Assembly: GCA_029261835.1 (NCBI GenBank)
Contig: JAJDAO010000055.1
Coordinates: forward strand, 62,001-126,000
Direction: 5' to 3'
Source of the DNA: Deltaproteobacteria bacterium
GTDB lineage: Bacteria > Myxococcota_A > UBA9160 > UBA4427
DNA length: 64,000 bases
Positions within the stretch are counted from its first letter, which is position 1; each line of letters starts with the position of its first letter. This document shows positions 27,518 through 35,436 of the stretch, in pieces. Both the position numbers and the translations under genes were made by a program. The notes beneath the pieces were generated by a model that worked only from the letters and a program-made list of their open reading frames with translations, searched no databases and was not told the origin of the DNA.

Positions 27518-28300
27518 TCAAGACCTGAGACAGTCGGCGAAGAATCCGAGCACGCGATCGAGCGCCAGCCGCGTCGGGTGGCCCTCTTCGTCGACCAGAT
27601 CCTTGGTCACGACGCTGTGCGCGCTGCGGGAAATACCGTGTGGGTTGCCACGCGAGGAGTCGATTTCGATTCCCTCGAAGCCCTCGCCAAGCTCCTCGCG
27701 CAGGCGCTCGAAGCGCTCGGGCGGGCAGAGCGGATCGCCCGTGAAGCGCAGGCCCAGCACGCGACGCCCCTCATCGCAAACCCGGCCCCGCACGACGTCG
27801 AGATCGGTGTCCGAGAGATGCAGTCCGCGCCTCCGCTCCTTGCCGATCGGAAAGGGCAGCGAAGGCTGCGAGAGCACCGGCGCCATCACCCAGGGATCGA
27901 CCATCAGGGCCAGCGCGAAGTTCCCGGTCAGGCACATGCCGATCGCGCCGACACCCGGGCCACCCCGCTCTTCGTGCAGTGCCCGGCACAGAGCACGCAG
28001 CCAGACCGTGACCGGGCTCGAGCCGCGCGACGCCAGCACGTGGAACTCCGCACTGACGCAGGCACGCGCGAGCTGGCCGGCGATGTAGCTCGGGGACAGA
28101 TCCCGCCCCGTCGTGCCGAAGAACTCGGGCATTGCGACGGTGAAGCCCGCCCCCGCGACGCGCTCAGCGAACTCGGCCACCGCGGGGTAGATTCCGGGCA
28201 CCTCGTGCATCACCACGACACCCGGACCTGAGCCTATGCGATAAACGGGACGGGTGATGCCTTCGTGGCTGAACTCGGTCTTCTCGAATGCCTCGAGCAT
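27518..28300 (-). CDS. Dienelactone hydrolase family protein
   Basis: A 260-residue alpha/beta hydrolase from ATG 28300. The nucleophile elbow reads GMCLTG, with Cys as in dienelactone hydrolases; GDPLCPPERF near residue 185 and PHGISRSAHS near the C-terminus could provide the acid and histidine. The N-terminal VVVMHEVPGI matches the conserved oxyanion/Glu region of the family. It is probably cytoplasmic, and its substrate is an unknown lactone or ester. Its start codon lies only 13 bp from that of the divergent gene at 28314, so the two promoters must overlap coding sequence or one start is further in. Confidence 0.82.
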   Translation of the reverse strand: MLEAFEKTEFSHEGITRPVYRIGSGPGVVVMHEVPGIYPAVAEFAERVAGAGFTVAMPEFFGTTGRDLSPSYIAGQLARACVSAEFHVLASRGSSPVTVWLRALCRALHEERGGPGVGAIGMCLTGNFALALMVDPWVMAPVLSQPSLPFPIGKERRRGLHLSDTDLDVVRGRVCDEGRRVLGLRFTGDPLCPPERFERLREELGEGFEGIEIDSSRGNPHGISRSAHSVVTKDLVDEEGHPTRLALDRVLGFFADCLRS

Positions 28301-28313
28301 CAGGTGGAATACT

Positions 28314-28922
28314 ATGGAAAACCCTCTCGTCATCAAAGCACTGGCAGGCGTACTCGCCTGGGCCGCGCTCGTCTATCTGCTGCTGCTGCGTCCGTGGCGA
28401 CCGCGAAGGTTGCTGACCAATCTGACGCCGAGCGTGGATCTGCTCTTTCTCAGTGGGCTGCTCGTCGGCGTCATGGCGCTCTATCAGCCGGCCCCGTTTC
28501 GGCAGGCGGCCGAGGCTCTGGTGGCCCAGACGGCACTGCCCGCGAACCTGGCTGCGCTCGACGAGCGAATCGATTCCATCGAGCAGCTCCCCGAGCGACT
28601 CTGGGCCGAGCTCGCGGAGCAGCTGGGCCGGCCACCAGCCGAGAGCGAGCGAGCGCCCATCGCCGACGAGCGCGGCCGCCTCGAACGAACGCTGATGCCG
28701 GGCATCGTCGGCCTGCTCGAGATCCTGCTGCGCGGCCTCGGCTACGCGGGCAGCCTGCTCGCGCTGGCTGTCGGTCAGGTCCTGCGGCTCGTCGCCGGGC
28801 TGCGACGTGCGCCGGCGGATCGCCCGGTGCGGCGTTCAGCGGCGCTCGAAGCGCGAGTCGCCGCCCTGGAAGAGACGCTCAGAACGCTGCACTATCCCGT
28901 GAGAATCGATGCTCCCCGATGA
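28314..28922 (+). CDS. Hypothetical membrane protein with coiled-coil-like region
   Basis: From ATG 28314 (AGGTGG about 8 bases upstream) a 202-residue product is encoded. Two N-terminal hydrophobic helices (about residues 8-25 and 42-58) are followed by a charged helical stretch rich in Glu/Arg. A third hydrophobic region (about 128-158) and a short basic, helix-prone tail come next. No known family was recognised. It lies 83 bp upstream of the selenoprotein gene and may be cotranscribed with it. Confidence 0.6.
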   Translation: MENPLVIKALAGVLAWAALVYLLLLRPWRPRRLLTNLTPSVDLLFLSGLLVGVMALYQPAPFRQAAEALVAQTALPANLAALDERIDSIEQLPERLWAELAEQLGRPPAESERAPIADERGRLERTLMPGIVGLLEILLRGLGYAGSLLALAVGQVLRLVAGLRRAPADRPVRRSAALEARVAALEETLRTLHYPVRIDAPR

Positions 28923-28951
28923 CGGGGCGCAAGCCGGCGCACGCGCCAGCC

Positions 28952-28989
28952 GACGAAGACGGACGAAGACAGACAAGCGAAGACAGACA
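28952..28989 (+). repeat. Short purine-rich direct repeats
   Basis: GACGAAGAC occurs at 28952-28960 and 28962-28970, and CGAAGACAGACA at 28964-28975 and 28978-28989 (14-bp period). The array ends just before the AGGAG ribosome binding site of the selenoprotein gene. Confidence 0.7.
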
Positions 28990-29005
28990 GCGAGAGGAGT
29001 CCAGG

Positions 29006-29224
29006 ATGAAGATCAGCATCACCTACTGCGTCAGCTGAAACTTCTTGCCGAGGGCCACCAGTTTGGCGGCCGCGATTCGCAGGGCAACGGGCGTAGAGGC
29101 CGAGTTCGTGCGCGGCGATGGCGGCATCTTCGATGTCGTGGTCGACGGAGCGCTGATCTTCTCGAAAGACGAGGCGGGTCGCTTCCCCGAAGACGACGAG
29201 ATTCTGAGCAAGCTCAGCGGCTAG
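29006..29224 (+). CDS. SelW/Rdx-family selenoprotein (UGA = selenocysteine)
   Basis: ATG 29006 follows AGGAG by 6 bases. Translation gives MKISITYC, then a TGA at 29036-29038, and continues in frame to TAG 29222-29224, 72 residues in all. Reading the TGA as selenocysteine gives the redox motif C-V-S-U, followed by NFLPRATSLAAAIRR and GDGGIFDVVVDGALIFS, and GRFPEDDEIL near the end. This is the whole thioredoxin-like SelW/Rdx pattern (C-x-x-U; G-x-G-G-x-F-x-V-x-V-x-G). A hairpin just after the TGA fits a bacterial SECIS. The presumed role is a small thiol/selenol redox protein. Ordinary ORF calling misses it because of the TGA. The selenocysteine machinery genes are not in the window. Confidence 0.9.
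29053..29071 (+). promoter_or_regulatory. Candidate bacterial SECIS hairpin
   Basis: GGCC (29053-29056) pairs with GGCC (29068-29071); after one A-C mismatch, CC pairs with GG, closing an AGTTT loop at 29060-29064. The loop starts 21 bases after the UGA and has G at its second position. Both features fit the general bacterial SECIS model of a small apical loop with G in the first two positions, 16-37 bases from UGA. Confidence 0.6.
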
Positions 29225-29268
29225 CAGCCTGACCCAAGACTGGGCAGCGCGACGGCGCAGCTGCGCAC

Positions 29269-30639
29269 TCACGGTCGTGCCAGGATCTCCAGCGCCAGGT
29301 GGCTCAGCGCCCGCACGCCGGTCTCGAGCGTCGGCCCGGGCAGCGGCGCGAAGCCGCTCGAATGAAGTGTCGGAAGCACCGGGCCACCCGGCCGCTGGTG
29401 GGCGGCGTGCAGCTCGGGGTGGGTGGCGCCCAGCCGAAACAGCAGGCTCGGGATGGCGAGCTGCCGCCCATAGCGTCCGAAGTCCTCCCCGCCCATCGAC
29501 GGCTCTCGCTCGACTACCCGCTCCTCGCCCAGCTCCCGGCGAAAGACGACCAGCGCCCGCTCGAGCAGCTTCGGATCGTTGTAGACCGCCGGCGTGTACT
29601 CCTTGCGCACGTTTACTTCGGGCGGACGTGGACACCCGAAGAGTCGACAGGTATCCGTCGCCATCTGGTCGATGCCCTGCAGCAATAGCTCGCGCACCTG
29701 CGCACTGTAGGAGCGCACCGTGAGCTGCATCCGCGCCTCATCGGGAATCACGTTGTGCTTCGAGCCGGCATGCAGCGAGCCGACCGTCACCACCGCGGCG
29801 GCCTGCGGATCGACGCGACGACTCACCAACGTCTGCAGCGCGGTGATGAAGTGGGCGGAGGCCACGATGGGGTCGACGGCCTGATGGGGCCGCGCGCCGT
29901 GCCCCCCGCGACCGAAGAACGTGACGTCCACGGCGTCCACATTGGCGAAGGCCCAACCCGCCGTGTAGCCGACCTGGCCGGCGGGCAGCTCGGGCTCGAC
30001 ATGCAGCGCCAGGACGTAATCCGGCCTCGGCACGCGCTCGAAGAGTCCGTCCTCGATCATCATGCGCGCCCCGCGCCCCAGCTCCTCGGCCGGCTGCGCC
30101 AAGATCAGAAGCGAGCCGGACCAACGATCGCGCGCCCGCTCGAGCAGGCGAGCGGTTCCGAGCAGATTGGCAACGTGCACGTCATGGCCACACGCGTGCA
30201 TGACGCCGACGCTGCTGCCATCGGGCCGCTGGGCGCGAACACGGCTCGCATACGCGAGCCCAGTGGCCTCGCTCACCGGCAGCGCGTCCATGTCGCCGCG
30301 GATCAGCAAGGTCGGCCCCGCACCATTCTCGAGCAACCCGACGACGCCGTACCCACCGACGCCCGCCGTCACCCGATAGCCCGCCTGAGCGAGCTCAGCC
30401 GCCACCAACGCGGCCGTCTGCTTCTCCTCGAGCGAAAGCTCGGGATGTGCGTGCAAGTGCTGGTAGAGCTCTACCAGCCCGTCAAGATTGCGGCTGAGCC
30501 AGGAATCGACGAAGATCGCGGCGGGCTCGGCCGCTTCCCGCTCCACAGCCGCGCTCGAGCCGCACAGCAAGACCGCTGCCACGGCGAGCAGCGAAGATTG
30601 CGCGATCGCTCCGGGCAGGCTCGAAGGAGACGGCAACAT
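29269..30639 (-). CDS. Secreted M20-family amidohydrolase/peptidase
   Basis: The 456-residue product from ATG 30639 has a hydrophobic signal peptide ending near SSAA. The mature enzyme carries M20D (amidohydrolase, HipO/IAA-amino-acid-hydrolase-like) motifs: HAHPELS, RGDMDALP, MHACGHDVH and QPAEE, with SMGGEDFGRY near the C-terminus. These supply the dinuclear metal ligands (Asp, His, Cys, Glu). It should hydrolyse an N-acyl amino acid or similar amide in the periplasm. Frames extending to 30708 are possible, but the signal peptide favours 30639. It is divergent from the TPR lipoprotein gene. Confidence 0.88.
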   Translation of the reverse strand: MLPSPSSLPGAIAQSSLLAVAAVLLCGSSAAVEREAAEPAAIFVDSWLSRNLDGLVELYQHLHAHPELSLEEKQTAALVAAELAQAGYRVTAGVGGYGVVGLLENGAGPTLLIRGDMDALPVSEATGLAYASRVRAQRPDGSSVGVMHACGHDVHVANLLGTARLLERARDRWSGSLLILAQPAEELGRGARMMIEDGLFERVPRPDYVLALHVEPELPAGQVGYTAGWAFANVDAVDVTFFGRGGHGARPHQAVDPIVASAHFITALQTLVSRRVDPQAAAVVTVGSLHAGSKHNVIPDEARMQLTVRSYSAQVRELLLQGIDQMATDTCRLFGCPRPPEVNVRKEYTPAVYNDPKLLERALVVFRRELGEERVVEREPSMGGEDFGRYGRQLAIPSLLFRLGATHPELHAAHQRPGGPVLPTLHSSGFAPLPGPTLETGVRALSHLALEILARP

Positions 30640-30727
30640 CGGCGACAACGTAGCGCTTGGTCGGCGGCGAGGGTCGAGACGCTTGTCGGGGAGATCACGT
30701 GGAGCCAACCTGCAGGAGCCGCCGCCG

Positions 30728-31897
30728 ATGAAGGAGCGAACCCTCAGTCGATGCGCGCGCGGGGCGTGCGCCGCCCTCGCGTGGTTGGCGCTGGGCCTTT
30801 TGGCGGCCGGCTGCAGCGGCCTCAGCTACCCGGAGCAGCCCGAGCCGGCGGACGGCCCGCAGGCCGCCCTGTCCTCTGCGAGTCCCGAGCGTCGGGCCTG
30901 GATCGCACACTCGCGCAGCGGGCGCGAGGCGCTGCGCCTGCATCAGTACGAAGCGGCGGAAGACGGCTTCCTCGCCGCCATCTCGGCCACCGGCGGCCTG
31001 CCCCCGAGCGATGCTCGCGCGCAGGCGGCACTGGGAAACCTGATACGCCTGGCCGGGGCCTACCAGCAGCAGCAGCGCTTCGAAGACGCCGCCCGCGTTA
31101 CGGCTCACGTCGTGAGCGAGAGCCGGGCCGGCCCCAGGCCCTATTTCGAGGCGGCAGCACCGGTGCTGCTGAGGCAGGGGCAGTACTTGGAAGCGGGCGG
31201 CCGGGCGGCGGACGCGGCGGCCCTGTATGAGTTCGCACTCGGGCTCGAAGGCGCCCACGGCGACGCTGGCTCCACCAGTGAGCGGCTCGAGCTACGCCGC
31301 CATCTGGCCAACGCCTACGTCGCCGAGGGGCGGCTCGCGGAGGCGGCGCCACTGCTCGAAGCGCTGCAGAGCGAGATCGAAGCGCGGCACGGAGCGGCAT
31401 CGCCGCACACGGCGCGCATGCTGGAGGACGTGGCACGCCTGCACTGGGCCGAGCGGGATCTTCAAGCAACCGAGCGGGCTTACCTGCGGGCGATCGAGAT
31501 CTACGCCGCGGACCCGGCACGAGACTACGAACTGCTGCGCCTGCGCAGCGCTCTGGCGTCCGTCTACTTGGACGCAGAGCGCCCGGAGGACGCCGAACGC
31601 CTGGGCGCTGAAGTGCTGGCCCTGCTCGAGGAGGGCGGCACCGAGGGCGGTCCGCTCGCGGCGGTGCTCGACACGCTCGCGACGGCCGAGGCACGAATCG
31701 GCAAGCACGAGGAGGCGGAGGCGCACTACCGCCGCGGCATCGAAGAGCGCGACAAGGAGACCGATCCCGCCGTCACGCGACACCTTCGGCCGCTGTTGCA
31801 GAACTACGCCGACCTGCTGCGCAGCACCGGGCGCACGAGCGAGGCCGACGCCATCGAGGCGCGAATCGCGCTCGAGATCGGCCGGGACGGCAGCTGA
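30728..31897 (+). CDS. TPR-repeat lipoprotein
   Basis: ATG 30728 has AGGAG 9 bases upstream. The 389-residue product has a lipoprotein signal with lipobox LAAGC and then six or so TPR-like helical pairs, such as DAAALYEFALGLEGAHG and RMLEDVARLHWAERDLQATE, through to the C-terminus. No enzymatic domain is seen. The first 100 residues after the lipobox (SRSGREALRLHQYEAAEDGF, AGAYQQQQRFEDAARV) align by eye with the middle of the lytic transglycosylase lipoprotein at 21520-22431. It is probably an envelope scaffold or assembly protein. Confidence 0.8.
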   Translation: MKERTLSRCARGACAALAWLALGLLAAGCSGLSYPEQPEPADGPQAALSSASPERRAWIAHSRSGREALRLHQYEAAEDGFLAAISATGGLPPSDARAQAALGNLIRLAGAYQQQQRFEDAARVTAHVVSESRAGPRPYFEAAAPVLLRQGQYLEAGGRAADAAALYEFALGLEGAHGDAGSTSERLELRRHLANAYVAEGRLAEAAPLLEALQSEIEARHGAASPHTARMLEDVARLHWAERDLQATERAYLRAIEIYAADPARDYELLRLRSALASVYLDAERPEDAERLGAEVLALLEEGGTEGGPLAAVLDTLATAEARIGKHEEAEAHYRRGIEERDKETDPAVTRHLRPLLQNYADLLRSTGRTSEADAIEARIALEIGRDGS

Positions 31898-31912
31898 CCG
31901 CGGCGCCCGCGG
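31898..31912. terminator. Small hairpin between convergent genes
   Basis: CCGCGG-CGC-CCGCGG forms a 6-bp G+C stem with a 3-base loop immediately after the TPR lipoprotein stop. There is no T-run, so terminator function is uncertain. Confidence 0.3.
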
Positions 31913-31942
31913 CGAAGTCGCTCACTCGCCCTCTCTCGCGCC

Positions 31943-32635
31943 TCAGCCCAGCTCGGCACGCAGGAAGGAGAGCAGGTCGTGCCAGGCCTCGGCCGCTGTC
32001 GGCGCGTCGTAGACGTCCGGCCGCGAGTCGTTCATGAAGGCGTGCTGCACGCCGACGTAGATATTGAACCAGGCCCGTGCGCCAGCAGCCCGAAGCTGGC
32101 TCTCCAGCTCGCGAGCACGCTCCGGCGTGATGTGCTCATCGTTCTCGGCGAAGACGCCGAAGACCGCCGCCCCGAGCTGGGAGAAATCCGGTGTGACGTG
32201 GGGATGGATGCCGTAGCAATCCACCACCGCGCCGATGCGACGATCCTCGCAAGCCGCCGCCAGCGCGAGCTGACCGCCCATGCAGAACCCCAGAGAAGCG
32301 ACGCGCGCGCCGTCCACGGCCTGGTGATTGAGAAGCGCCTCGACCGCGACGGCGAGATCGGCACAGGCCCGCACTATCTCGAGACCGAGCATCAGCCGGG
32401 AGGCCTCGGCGGGGTCGCTGGGGCGCTCACCGCGATAGAGGTCCGGCGCCACGGCGACGAAGCCCTCGCGCGCGAGCCGGTCACAGACATCGCGGATGTT
32501 GTCGACCAGGCCCCACCACTCCTGGACCACGACTACGCCGGGGCCGTGTCCCGAAGCGGGCACAGCGAAATAGGCGTCGAGTACCCCGTCGCCCTCGCCC
32601 AGCTTGATGTCTCGACCGAGCCGACCTGCCGCCAT
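31943..32635 (-). CDS. Dienelactone hydrolase
   Basis: A 230-residue classical dienelactone hydrolase-family protein. It has VVVVQEWWGL (the Glu that pairs with the nucleophile), GFCMGGQLAL with the nucleophilic Cys, AENDEHI with a candidate Asp, and VGVQHAFMND with the His. It probably hydrolyses the lactone ring of dienelactones from (chloro)aromatic breakdown or a related carboxymethylene lactone, in the cytoplasm. A GGGAGAG ribosome binding site precedes the ATG at 32635. No ring-cleavage genes lie nearby. It is a second, clearly distinct family member besides the one at 27518-28300. Confidence 0.9.
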   Translation of the reverse strand: MAAGRLGRDIKLGEGDGVLDAYFAVPASGHGPGVVVVQEWWGLVDNIRDVCDRLAREGFVAVAPDLYRGERPSDPAEASRLMLGLEIVRACADLAVAVEALLNHQAVDGARVASLGFCMGGQLALAAACEDRRIGAVVDCYGIHPHVTPDFSQLGAAVFGVFAENDEHITPERARELESQLRAAGARAWFNIYVGVQHAFMNDSRPDVYDAPTAAEAWHDLLSFLRAELG

Positions 32636-32719
32636 CGCGGACTCTCTCCCGTGCCAGCGGTGCAGCTTACCGCAGTCGCGGGCTGGGACGGACCGGGCGG
32701 CGCGCGGCGGCCACGTTCT

Positions 32720-33718
32720 TCAGAGCGGCGGCTGGGTTCCGCCGACAAAGGGATTGGTCGGCTGCTGCGGTACGGTAACCGCGCGGGAGGCGCCGCAGCC
32801 CGACATCGGCGAGTCGCAGGGCTCGAGGATGCGCGGGTTCCTTATGTCCGCGGGCGGGCCGGGTCGCAACAACGGCCCTCCCAGAGCAACCGGGTCCTCT
32901 GGGCGGAAGCGAGGCGCAGCGGGACCGGCAGGCGGCGTGCCAGGGCCGGCGCCGCTCGGCGGGGGCGCGGTCGCGGCTTGTGGCCCACCGGCGCCAACCG
33001 GTGCTGCGGCCAGCGTCCCGGGCGCGGCGCCCGCACCCGCCGGCGCGAGCACTGGCAATGCCTCGCCCGCCGCACCGGCCAGAAAGATCCCCTCCAGCGG
33101 CTTGCTCGCGGCGCAGCCCCCCTGCTCGACGAGCAGCGACTGACCGCTCGAGCCGCCCTCGATCTGCACCTGTCCCTCGAGCGCGCACACCAGCGAGACG
33201 ACCCAGGCCTTCTCCGGCAGTGCGTAGGCACTGGTGTCGGACGACGAGGCCGCCACCCGCATGCCCGGTGTGGCGATGCTCGCCTCGGCACCTTCGCCCG
33301 CATTGATGACCCGCACGTCGCCTCGCTCGAGGATCACTTCGGGCGCGCCGTTGCCGAGCTTGCGATAGGTCAGCACGCTGTCGGCATTGAGGCCCGTGTA
33401 GTACTCACCCGAGAGCACGCCGAGCTGCGCACCCTTCGAGGTCACGAGTCGGTCGCCGGGAAAGATCGCCGAGTTCTCGTGCAGCAGGCGCGGCGCTCCG
33501 CCCGGCGTCTGTGCATAGACCTGGCCGCGAATCGCCACGGCCCGCCCGATCACGCGTTCGCTCGAAGCCTCCTCGGCGATCGGCTGCGCCGTCTCCCAGG
33601 TATCTGTGGCCGCCGGCTCTGAGGGCACATCGGCCAGTGCCGGCAATGCGAAGAGAGCGCAGAGGGCGGTCACAGCCGCCATGCGGAGCCGTCTCGAGAA
33701 TCCGGTGCAGTCCGTCAT
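32720..33718 (-). CDS. FecR-domain exported protein with proline-rich C-terminus
   Basis: ATG 33718 has GAGGAAG 6 bases upstream and gives 332 residues. A signal peptide (ALCALFALPALA) is followed by a FecR-type beta-sandwich: IGRAVAIRGQVYAQ, NSAIFPGDRLVTSKGAQLGV, ILERGDVRVIN and IATPGMRVAASSS. The last ~120 residues are rich in Pro, Gly and Ala and probably unstructured, with a CDSPMSGCG pair near the end. No FecI sigma factor or FecA receptor is adjacent, so it is not a classical iron-signalling FecR. It is the last gene of a three-gene operon with the TPR-barrel and PEP-CTERM genes. Confidence 0.82.
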   Translation of the reverse strand: MTDCTGFSRRLRMAAVTALCALFALPALADVPSEPAATDTWETAQPIAEEASSERVIGRAVAIRGQVYAQTPGGAPRLLHENSAIFPGDRLVTSKGAQLGVLSGEYYTGLNADSVLTYRKLGNGAPEVILERGDVRVINAGEGAEASIATPGMRVAASSSDTSAYALPEKAWVVSLVCALEGQVQIEGGSSGQSLLVEQGGCAASKPLEGIFLAGAAGEALPVLAPAGAGAAPGTLAAAPVGAGGPQAATAPPPSGAGPGTPPAGPAAPRFRPEDPVALGGPLLRPGPPADIRNPRILEPCDSPMSGCGASRAVTVPQQPTNPFVGGTQPPL

Positions 33719-33773
33719 GATGTCTTCCTCGTGATACTCGCTTGCACGGCAGCTCCGCTTCGGAGCCACCGCA

Positions 33774-35429
33774 TCAGAAGGTCAGGGTCAGGTAGCCACC
33801 CACCACGTGGCGCCGGTAGTCGAAAACGGTGACATTGGATTTGTTGCGGATGAAGAAGTAGCGCGCCGAAACGCTCGCGAAGTCGTTGATGGGGCGCTCG
33901 AGCAGCACCGAGGCGCGCCAGACCTTGTCCTCGCGGTCGTCCCGCCGCAGAAAATAAGGCGCCCTGTTCCGGTCGATGGGCGGCACGGGATAGCTCGAGG
34001 AATTGTCGAAAGGTCGGTAGCCAAACCCGCCCAACACATCGAGTTTCAGCTCGAGCGGCAGCTCGCTCTCGAAGCCGAGCTGGAACTCGTGGGCGCTGTG
34101 CCGCCAGTCGCTCCCCTCCGCCCAGTAGCGCCCGTAGCCATAGCCACCGCGGACCACGAAGGAGCGCAGGAAATCGTTCTCGAAGGCCCGCACGTCGTAG
34201 CGGTGGAGCAGCGCCACGCTAATGCCATTGCCATCGCGATTGCGGGCGGACTGGCTGTCCACGCCTTGCGGTGCGCACCACGTGGCCGCTCCTGGGCACG
34301 TCGTCCCATCCGCCGACGCCGGCACCTGCGCGATGTCGAGGTGATAGTCGTTCCAGTCCCAGGCCAGCGACAGCTCGCTGTTGCCCGCCTCACCCCAATT
34401 GCGGAAGAGCACGAGGCTGGCGCTCTGGGAGGTGACGAAGCTCTCGTAGTCGACCCAGGCGTGGCCGACCTCGTAGCGCAGCCGGATCAGGTTCTCTGTG
34501 CCAAGCGAACGATCGATCCAGCCGGAGACCTTCGGGTAGTGGGTATCGAACTCGTTCAGCTCGAAGTGCGCCGAGCCCGCGTAGTCTGCCAGCACCCCGC
34601 CCGACCAATGTTCACCGCGGAAGAGCTCTGCGCCGCCCTCCAAGAACCACACCGCACGGCCGTCATCGGCCTGACTCGGTATCTCAACGTTGTTGCCCAA
34701 CAGCACGACATTGCTGTCGTATTCGAACCCGGCGCGCACGCTGGCCCAGCTGCGTTCCTCGAAGCTCGCACCGGCCAGCGCCGCCTCCGCACGCTGCGCC
34801 CACTCTCCGTCCTTGTCGACAGCCTTGACGCGCTCGAGCGCCTCACGCGCCAGCTCGCGCTCGTTGACGCTCTGCCAGGCGAGTGAGGCGTAGTATGAGG
34901 CCACGGGCTCCACCTGCGTGGCATCCGCCAGGCGGGCTCGCTCGAACGCCAGTGCCGCCTCACGGGCTTCGGCGCTGCGCAGCAGCAGCAGGCCGGTGTA
35001 GAGCTCGAGCTGTGCGAGCGACTCGGTGCTGACGTGTCCGCGCGCCAGCTCGATGGACTGCCGAGCCGCGTCGAAGTCCTCCAGGTGGTAGAGCGCGACG
35101 GCGAGGTAGAGATCGGCGTCCGGCAGCGTCGCGTCGAGTCGCTTCGCCTCGCGCAGCGGCTGCAGCGCGCCCGCGTAGTCGGCGAGCCGGATGCGGCATT
35201 GGCCCTCGAGCAACGCCAGCTCGGCATCGCTCTGCAGCGCGCTGCGGGCCCGCTCGATCTCGGCCAGCGCCTCGTCGCAGCGCCCGTCGGCGATCATGCG
35301 CTTGGCCTTCAGGCCGAGGACCTTGTCCCGATCCGAGCCCACCTGGGCAGCGGAAGCAGACAGCGAAAACACCGAGGCTGCAACCATGACGACAAGCAGC
35401 GCTTGCCACAGAGAGTTTCGATACATCAT
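33774..35429 (-). CDS. TPR domain plus C-terminal outer-membrane beta-barrel protein
   Basis: From ATG 35429 the product is 551 residues: a signal peptide (ending near LSASAAQ), five or six TPR-like repeats (about residues 30-235), then a C-terminal half of alternating aromatic/hydrophobic beta strands. It ends in GGYLTLTF, with the terminal Phe recognised by the barrel assembly machinery. N-terminal TPRs joined to a barrel is the architecture of surface-lipoprotein assembly modulators (Slam/DUF560) and some polysaccharide exporters. Only 7 bp separate it from the PEP-CTERM gene upstream, so translation is probably coupled. A role in moving or displaying the neighbouring protein is an inference. 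Confidence 0.8.
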   Translation of the reverse strand: MMYRNSLWQALLVVMVAASVFSLSASAAQVGSDRDKVLGLKAKRMIADGRCDEALAEIERARSALQSDAELALLEGQCRIRLADYAGALQPLREAKRLDATLPDADLYLAVALYHLEDFDAARQSIELARGHVSTESLAQLELYTGLLLLRSAEAREAALAFERARLADATQVEPVASYYASLAWQSVNERELAREALERVKAVDKDGEWAQRAEAALAGASFEERSWASVRAGFEYDSNVVLLGNNVEIPSQADDGRAVWFLEGGAELFRGEHWSGGVLADYAGSAHFELNEFDTHYPKVSGWIDRSLGTENLIRLRYEVGHAWVDYESFVTSQSASLVLFRNWGEAGNSELSLAWDWNDYHLDIAQVPASADGTTCPGAATWCAPQGVDSQSARNRDGNGISVALLHRYDVRAFENDFLRSFVVRGGYGYGRYWAEGSDWRHSAHEFQLGFESELPLELKLDVLGGFGYRPFDNSSSYPVPPIDRNRAPYFLRRDDREDKVWRASVLLERPINDFASVSARYFFIRNKSNVTVFDYRRHVVGGYLTLTF

Positions 35430-35436
35430 GCTGGGA

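Noticed and set aside
28265..29038. 257-codon plus-strand frame ending at the TGA of the selenoprotein
   Set aside because: Only its last 11 codons are real; they are the N-terminus of the selenoprotein. The rest is out of frame with the membrane protein gene.
28892..29635. 247-codon minus-strand frame covering the selenoprotein
   Set aside because: Low-complexity Arg/Ala-rich translation with no family match. The plus strand carries a complete SelW-like protein with a ribosome binding site.
29755..31230. 491-codon open frame on + opposite the M20 gene
   Set aside because: Antisense shadow of the M20 amidohydrolase; no start signal or family match.
32720..33718. Classical FecR iron-signalling regulator
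   Set aside because: There is no N-terminal sigma-regulator helix, no FecI-type sigma factor and no TonB-dependent receptor nearby. The protein has a signal peptide and a proline-rich tail instead.
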